Notes under the pieces: generated by a model
The model's input: only the letters and a program-made list of their open reading frames with translations
Database searches by the model: none
What the model was told of the DNA's origin: nothing
Assembly (NCBI GenBank): GCA_029204225.1
Contig: CM055101.1
Location: forward strand, 44,948,180-45,012,179
Direction: 5' to 3'
Source of the DNA: Diphasiastrum complanatum
Lineage: Eukaryota > Streptophyta > Lycopodiopsida > Lycopodiales > Lycopodiaceae
DNA length: 64,000 nucleotides
Shown: positions 57,728-64,000 of the stretch, one piece after another
Layout: each line of letters opens with the position of its first letter
Position numbering within the stretch: the first letter of the stretch is position 1
Position numbers and translations under genes: made by a program

Positions 57728-60700
57728 TTAGTAAAGAGTCTTCTTGGCCCGGCTCTGGTGGATCAAGTAGCCCATGACGTCTTCCATGAAATTAATGCGG
57801 TCCAATTTCTTCAAGTCCTTGGGCGTGTGAAAAGACTTGTGGACTCTTGTCAGCCAGTCTTGGTCGACCCATGCTTGGAATCGGCGTGTCCAGGAATCGC
57901 CAAGGAATGCAGTTCGGTAATAGACTCGAGCGACTGGCAGCTGATCTTCGACTTTGTCAAAGGCTAGTGTCTTATTAGGATCAATTTGTCCCACTTGGTT
58001 TCAATCCCCATTAATTGTTCTCTTAGTCCCGGGCATAAGTGACTGCTGCGCAGACTGTTGGATCAGGACAGTTAAAATATTTTTGGCAAATAGGGTGGAG
58101 TCCTTCGGGTGTCTACATCTGTATCCCAACCGTGTTTTAATGGAATTCTTGGCCAGTTAAGTTTTGGATGGTGATTTTGTCCAGAGGGGTGCGCATTCCA
58201 CCCATTTGGATCGTCGTGTGCATGGCAAGAAGTGCGCGTTCACCCGTAGTTGTTGCGGACTTGTCACATAGGCCCTGATGGCCGCAGGGTCCCATTCAAA
58301 GAGCTACTGGTGCCACTCTAGTTGTGGTTGGTGGGCGGGTAGTGCTTGCAGCTCGTTGCCTTTTATTGTCTGCACCGAAAATGATATCTGCCAGCCGTCT
58401 CTTGATGACTCGTGGGGATACTTGGCTAGAAATTCGTTGATTTTCTCCTCCATGGACTTTGGGCGTCGGCAGGCCCGGTTGGCAGATATGGTGCGCGAGC
58501 CTCTTGATGAGGAGGCTTGTCCTTTCTCATAGCTATGGCTGGAATCGACGTCTGTGCCTTGGTCCCGTGTCTCAGCCCCCGTATCAACTGGTCCTTGGTC
58601 TTGGCCTTCGGACCCTTGCTCTTGACTTATCACCCCTGCTGCTTTTTGCCTTGGTCCTGGCTAGTGCTTGCCTATGCAGCATCAAAAATAGGTGGCGGTG
58701 GAATCACCAATAGGGTTAGTTGGGTCTTCTTCTCCATGTACTGTTGGCAAGCCTTGAGGGCTTGTTTGGGTTGGGCAAGCTCGTGAGTTGCGCTTGCCCG
58801 GTACTTGTCAAACTCCGCCTGGTAGTTGTTCAACATTTGGCTATATACCTGCACCTGACGCCTGAAGAGATTCATCTCTGCTTGAAAGAGTGGTCTTGAG
58901 TCTGGTGCGGGTTGAACTAGCCAGGCGAGTTTTTCGCTTTGTAAGGCTTTCACATCCGCCCCCAGGTGTATATTCTCTGCTTCATAAATTTGTAGTTGCG
59001 CTTGGAAGGGAGCAAGCCATTGGGACTGAAGCACTTGCACCTTCGTGGAGACATCTGTCAGCACTTTGGAAAGGCTTTGGATATACTGATTTAGGCCATC
59101 CTCTTTCTTGTACACTTGGCAATCTCCCGATGCCCATCTTATTCATGTTGTTGAGCTATAAGAAGCTCTTGCTGCAACTTCGTGAGTTTCGCTCATAGTT
59201 GGGTGTTGCTTGTCGCCAAGTGGAGTACCCGGCTGTCCAAAGTGGCCCTGGCTGCTACCGCCTCCTAGATGTATGTCCCCAAGGTTTGGTATGTCGTCGT
59301 TAAATCTGTTGGAATAGTCAGTACGCTGGCACTGATAGGGGCTTTGTGGTAGTGGCCCCGATGACTGGTACAGTGTCATCGTCGTTGTCTTCGATCAGGT
59401 TCTCAGGGGACTTTCTATCATCTGGGGCGATGGGATCTGTCCGATCCGGTGATGGAACGAATACTATCTAAACAAATGCATCATCAGGCAACGGTTGGTT
59501 GTCCTTGGCAACCTTTGATGGTGAAACGAATGGTGTGGGAGAGACAGAAGTGGAAACAGGAGTGGGGACAAAGATGGAGCGAAAATGGTATGGCGTGGCG
59601 GTGAGAAGTTGATGACTTGCATCCACGCCAGAGTGTCCGGAGACAGCTGAGAGTCAGAGAGATTAAACTAGAGAGGAGCAACGGTGGAGACAAGAGTGAT
59701 GGAGGATGTGATAGTGATGGAAGGGGTAGTAGATAATGGAACAAAAGTAGAAGTGGTATCAATAGAGGAGACGGGAGTGGAAACAGAAGCAGTCGTGGAT
59801 GGAACAAAAAGAAGAGGAGTGACAATAGAGATAGGAGGAGGAGGTTGTACAGAAGAAGAAGAAGTGGCAGTGGTTGATGGAGTGGTTAATGATGTGGTGG
59901 TGGTACGTCGTCTAGTGGTAGGTGGAGATGAGGAAGAAGGGGCAGCTCCACGCATTCTTTTGCTGGCTGTCGTGTCAGTAACTGTAGGTTGGGAGGATGT
60001 GGATGCAGTAGATGGCGGATAGAGATTAGTGTGCGGCACAATGGAAGATAAAAGACTGGAACAGCAAAAATCGTGCACTTTTGCCTCGAGAAGTGCGTAG
60101 ACAAAGCTACACAGCAGGGGGCCTGCTGCGATACACTCACGGGTGTTGGGTTTGATGGAGATGGTTAGTTCGTGAATGAGGAAGGCATGCTAGTCGTATG
60201 GCACAACCGTGGGGCCAGGATTCCCAAGAAGGACTCCACTATCTGACTCAACAGTGTGGACTAGATTCTGTCCTTGCGAAATGTTGAAACAACCAGAAAG
60301 TTGTTCAACATATGCGCAGTCGCTTGTATGACGGGTTCCGTGATAGCCTCTATCAGGTAACCGTTGTTAGTTTGGATCAAAATCTATGGTGCGGTCTGGG
60401 TGACGAAAGGTTTGATCAGGGCTTTTGCCTGACGATGGGAGATGGGCTGATAGTCACCGGACATAATGTCGACGGTAACCATTGAGTCCCCATTAATTCG
60501 TACCTTGTACGTGGTACCTTGGTACAGGAGGTGGAAATGCGACTTCGATGCTTTTCAAGTGGCATAAGCGTGAAGGGCAAGGCCCATGTTAATGTCAGAA
60601 TTGAAAAGCGCCGAGAAAAAACCCATTGCCTCAAGAAGTGGGCCAATAGTCTGAAGCCATGTTTGAATCAAAGTACTAGAAGGTAAAGGCCAAATCTGGG

Positions 60701-60760
60701 TGGCTGAGGGTATCGCACGCTGGATCACCTGCTTGGTGCTAGAGTCTTCAAAAAATGAGG
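57728..60760 (-). pseudogene. Unidentified retrotransposon ORF region, minus strand
   Basis: A series of broken frames reads towards the LTR. First block (60700-60280): WLQTIGPLLEAMGFFSALF, then YKVRINGDSMVTVDIMSGDY and LIEAITEPVIQATAHMLNNF. Second (60078-59668): Ser/Thr/Pro-rich (TSSQPTVTDTTASKRMRG..). Third (59115-58672): a Gln-rich, probably coiled-coil stretch (VQVLQSQWLAPFQAQLQIYEAEN). Last (57994-57728): RVYYRTAFLGDSWTRRFQAWVDQDW. I recognise no enzyme domain. It lies between integrase and 3' LTR, where some plant Gypsy lineages carry an extra ORF. It could encode a structural or envelope-position protein; no membrane segment or signal peptide is evident. Confidence 0.5.
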
Positions 60761-61124
60761 AGGCTATGTTAGCAGTGATAGTTAAAGTGTGAAAACGTAG
60801 AAAAAATGGTGGACAAGGTAAAAAGATGTGGGAACGAGAAAAACAGTGAATAACAAGTGTTGGATGGTAAGAACAGTAGTTCAGAGCACAGATCTGGGTT
60901 CAGAGTATGTAGATGATGGCTTGTATAAAGTTTGGTTGCAATCAGAGAACTTGGAAATTTCAGTGAAAATTTCAACAGAGTTTTGCCAGCAAAGGTGACA
61001 AATGACTCAAATTCAGCCCTTATATAGCGGAAATTACAGTGCATATTAGGTGAAATCCACTTTTCCTTGTTCAGTTCCACCCAAATTTGGCAGGGACCTT
61101 TTTCACAAAATTCTAAGACCTCGG

Positions 61125-61410
61125 AGAAGTCCGCGAGAGTTCAGAAGGTGATTTGACTGAGGTTTTGCGAGGGTTCTGACAATCTACGAGGGTTCAATCC
61201 TTGCAGGGAGTGAATGCTCACACAACATGTTCCTGTGGTTGGATTTTCAAGATCAAACCATGTACGCTGCTCTGATTCCATTTATGCCCCTTGCAAAGGT
61301 TGGTTTGATGATCTTCATGCTCTACGAAGGTTCTGAAGATTCGGCTTCTGGGAACTCTCGCATACACTCAAAAATGATGATTTCTCCATGAAAAACTCTC
61401 GCAGAGATTT
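61125..61410 (-). repeat. GCGAGRGTTC motif array, second occurrence
   Basis: CGCGAGAGTTC, TTGCGAGGGTTC, TACGAGGGTTC, TACGAAGGTTC, AACTCTCGCATAC and AACTCTCGCAGAG recur here, the same words as in the Gypsy B leader at 45.7-46.4 kb. Here they lie between integrase and the unidentified ORF region. At 61268-61280 the minus strand also reads TGGAATCAGAGCA, which resembles a primer-binding site but has no LTR beside it. Confidence 0.65.
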
Positions 61411-61724
61411 TCATAGATGCATCTGGGTCAGATCTAGTGATTGTCCAAGTTTCAAGAGCTATCTCTCAGGGGATCTCCAAAAAATCATGAAAAAAGTACT
61501 CTTTTAGAGTGTTTTTTGACGAGACCTTGAGATTCTCTGATTTATATCTTTTGCAAACTGGTAGTCTATTTCATCCATGTCAGATCTGACTGTTGGAAGT
61601 TTTGATAGATATTTGATAACAAATCCATCAGTTTTGGGTGAAATTTGCCCTTATCTTGCCATAGTTACTGAGATCGAGGTCTCTAATCTACAAATTGGGG
61701 GGCTTATTGGTGTAATCTGATGAT

Positions 61725-61860
61725 TTGCTTCTCTCTTGATCCTACCTGGATCTGGATCTCTCATGGATCTTGATGGATTTCTCTCGATCTTGCTAGATCT
61801 GGCTGAATCTTGATGGATCTAGCTTGATATGGCTTGATCTTCCTAGATCTAGTTGTGATG
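61725..61860. repeat. GATCT-rich imperfect repeats
   Basis: TGGATCT or TAGATCT words recur about every 10-15 bases (CTGGATCTGGATCTCTCATGG and later copies). They lie just downstream of the integrase frame on the minus strand. Confidence 0.6.
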
Positions 61861-61990
61861 GCCGAGCAGATAAGCTATCCGTGATTTGCCACCAACAACA
61901 TGGATCTGTCTTACTGTGGTGGCCAATATTTGTGCAACCGACTACTGTTGATGGGTGTATCGAACGGTGTCCCATCTAGCTTCTCCAGAT

Positions 61991-62596
61991 TCACGGCTCC
62001 ATGATTAAGAATTTCTTTGATCCGATAAGGCCTGTGAATTTTAATTTTCTTTTGATTGCCTTGGTTTTATACATCAGGACCAGATCTTCGGAATGAAAAT
62101 CTTTCTTTTGTAACTTGCGATCGTACCATGCCTTGCATCTTTCCTTTTCAGTTGCCAGTGCATGCACAACTAGTAAGCATGTTCCACAGAGCTTATGCAA
62201 AGCTTCGTGGCGTAGTTGTAAAGGTTTTGTTTCATTAAGGTGTTGCGTTGTAGCAATCCTTAATGAAGGGACTAAAAACTCTACTGGCATTACAACATCC
62301 TGACCATATACCAATTGGAAGGGTATTTGATCAGTGCTTCCCTTATATGTTGTCCTGAATGCCCACAGAGCAGCATGCAACTTGTGTTCCCAATCTGATC
62401 TGCTAGCTTCAACTGTTTTCGTGAGCACGCTACACAAGATCTTATTGGATGATTCTGCTTGCCCATTACCACGAGGATAATAAGGCGTACCGGTTCTATG
62501 GATCACAAAGAATTCCCTCAACATGACCTTGATGGTCTCATTGATGAAATGACTTCCACTATCGTTGACTATTTCCACCGGGCATCCAAAGCGCAA
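61991..62596 (-). pseudogene. Gypsy integrase C-terminal half, minus strand
   Basis: The frame of 201 codons is open and begins inside the core: RFGCPVEIVNDSGSHFINE, then HRTGTPYYPRGNGQAESSNK (with the catalytic Glu in GQAESSNK) and LHAALWAFRTTYKGSTDQIPFQLVYGQDVVMPVEF. The C-terminal segment has CKAWYDRKL and a decayed GPF-like motif. The upstream part of pol is missing because plus-strand sequence begins at about 62597. It is probably the integrase of the same element as the ORF region and LTR at 57.1-60.8 kb, given order and strand. Confidence 0.8.
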
Positions 62597-62664
62597 AAGC
62601 TTAAAGATGCATTGGTTTCAGCACCAATCTTACGTCCACCCAATTGGTCCATTGAGTTTCATGG
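62597..62664 (+). pseudogene. Gypsy RT/RNase H scrap
   Basis: About 22 codons read KLKDALVSAPILRPPNWS.EFH, the well-known segment where Gypsy RT joins RNase H. It is wedged between the minus-strand integrase and a plus-strand gag fragment. Confidence 0.6.
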
Positions 62665-63320
62665 CAAAAGGCAATCAACCTTGTATATGGGATGATTTTT
62701 GCATAGTTTTTAGGGAATACTTCCTACCACTATTAGATGACTATGAACACTTTCAAAAGTTGAGTCATCTAACAATGAATAAAGGTTTGGGACAATTTAT
62801 TCAAGATTTTCATAAGTATCTGAATCCACTTTATAGTGACATTCCTCCAAAGGTAGAAATGTTAATGTTTATTGATGGGTTATCAAAAGATTACCAAGTG
62901 GATGTTCGTAGGAACCATCCAAAAACCCTAGAGGATGCTATTAGGGCTGCAAAGTATTTTGATGACACACCTAAGCCATCTAGGGGTCACCAACCTAATG
63001 AGCCAAAAAAAGGTTTTCAATTCAGGAGGAAGGATAGGGAAGCTGTTAATGAAACACATCCCAAATCCAATAATCCTAAGTCAAAGATATAGTTGAAGCT
63101 CGTAAGAAAGAACTCATGCTTCAAGTGCAATGGCGAGGGTCACCTTGCACGAGATTGCATAAAAAAACCAACTTCTACCTCAAGTAATCTATCTCGAAGT
63201 AATGAGATGGATGTATGTTTTCTTAGTTCTTTAGTTTTTGGACCTAATGACCTTATTTGCATTAAAGGTAAAGTTAAAGATCAAGTTGTGAAACTCATAA
63301 CTTTATTAATGTAAATTTGG
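62665..63320 (+). pseudogene. Gypsy gag with zinc knuckle, plus strand
   Basis: The frame reads WDDFCIVFREYFLPLLDDYEHFQKLSHLTMNKGLGQFIQDFHKYLNPL..EMLMFIDGLSKDYQVDV..TLEDAIRAAKYFD, a standard Ty3/Gypsy capsid pattern. After a stop at 63090 comes a canonical knuckle, CFKCNGEGHLARDC (about 63120-63160). It differs from gags A and B and belongs with the RT start downstream. The gag N terminus is missing. Confidence 0.8.
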
Positions 63321-63634
63321 TGCAAACGCTAAACCTTTCAACTAGAAAAAGTGAGAAAAAATACTGTGTGACAATGACATCGGGAATCAATTCCACATTT
63401 ATGGATTATGTTGTTACTCTGAAAAACTAGAATTCCATGCTGTTGCATTAGCTAATGTGGATATTGTTCTCAGATAACAATGGCATTTTGATACAAATAA
63501 ATCATTGAAAATTGATTTTGTTGAAAAATCTTTATCTTTCATGCATGAGGATTCTTTGATTAAGATCAAGGCTAATTTAAGTGTTAACACTAAAAAATGT
63601 TAATCCTTATTCTAAACGGGAACTTAATTTAATA

Positions 63635-64000
63635 ATGAAGAATTCTGATTTTGAAGTTTATTTATGTTTTCACAATGATTTCATTTGCTTCAATGATAAT
63701 AAACTTAACATAAATGCCATGAATATACCCAGTGAGAACATTATAGAGTTTGAAGCCTATAATGAACTTAGGCAGGAATTCAATGATGTTTTTATAGACC
63801 TTCATGTAGGTTTACCACCCGGAAGGACAGTTGATCATAAAATTGAGCTTATACCTGGTTCAATTCCGATCGCACAACATCCTTATCAGATGAGTGCATC
63901 AGAAGAGGCTGAGGTAAATAGGCAATTACATGATTACATGAAGAAGGGGTGGGTACAACCTAGTAAGTCTCCTTGGGCATCACCAATGGTTATGGTGGCC
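63635..64000 (+). pseudogene. Start of Gypsy RT, cut by the window end
   Basis: An open frame from 63635 to the window end reads NELRQEFNDVFIDLHVGLPPGRTVDHKIELIPGS, then YQMSASEEAEVNRQLHDYMKKGWVQPSKSPWASPMVMV. This is the N-terminal RT region of Ty3/Gypsy elements, including the xxPSxSPWASP motif. The protease between 63170 and 63600 is decayed, so the element is probably defective even if the RT continues intact. Confidence 0.85.

Noticed and set aside
59684-60022. Plus-strand Val/Glu/Gly-rich frame of 112 codons
   Set aside because: It is the antisense shadow of the Ser/Thr/Pro-rich minus-strand segment of the retrotransposon ORF region.

Overview
This is plant nuclear DNA. The only gene that looks intact and host-encoded is a two-exon Rab GTPase of the plant RABA/Rab11 type (18599-20194), with a canonical GT-AG intron and a CC-type prenylation tail. 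Nearly everything else identifiable is retroelement debris: Ty1/Copia, Ty3/Gypsy, LINE, and an unusual reverse transcriptase (RT) family. Long CT/GA/CA microsatellites are scattered through it. The sequence is AT-rich and gene-poor, as expected of a large repeat-rich land-plant genome (bryophyte, fern or gymnosperm would all fit). I cannot fix the species from sequence alone.

Layout. 0.5-6.7 kb: a minus-strand copy of the unusual RT element, split by a Copia LTR (4193-5439, with its primer-binding site) and other fragments. 6.7-8.7 kb: no clear gene, one small GC-rich inverted-repeat element. 8.7-11.2 kb: two minus-strand Copia pol fragments. 11.2-14.9 kb: a plus-strand Copia with gag knuckle, protease, integrase, RT, RNase H, polypurine tract and a partial 3' LTR. 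16.4-18.0 kb: LINE tail and a possible SINE. 18.2-20.2 kb: the RABA gene. 24.6-31.5 kb: the best copy of the unusual RT element. Its body carries DISKCYKNIP and RYIDD motifs and lies between two direct repeats of about 1.6 and 2.2 kb. 32.0-34.3 kb: LINE ORF1 remnant with a duplicated 3' end. 37.8-43.1 kb: plus-strand Gypsy A (5' LTR, primer site, motif array, gag, protease). 43.1-47.1 kb: related minus-strand Gypsy B. 47.1-49.7 kb: duplicated unit plus a minus Copia with its LTR. 55-56.7 kb: Copia and chromovirus-type Gypsy fragments. 56.9-62.6 kb: 3' portion of a Gypsy B-like element, with integrase, a motif array, a large unidentified ORF region and an LTR. 62.6-64.0 kb: plus-strand Gypsy gag and the start of its RT, cut by the window edge.

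Points of most interest. (1) The RT element has A and C motifs more like Penelope-like/telomerase RTs than LTR or LINE RTs, and it has long direct terminal repeats. (2) Two diverged but related Gypsy elements share a gag with three zinc-knuckle-like modules, the first with the unusual spacing CX2CX3HX4C. (3) These elements carry arrays of short CpG-containing motifs before gag, and one again between integrase and an extra ORF. (4) Truncated retroelement fragments on opposite strands abut repeatedly. No known non-transposon multi-gene system (CRISPR, biosynthetic cluster, defence island) is visible.
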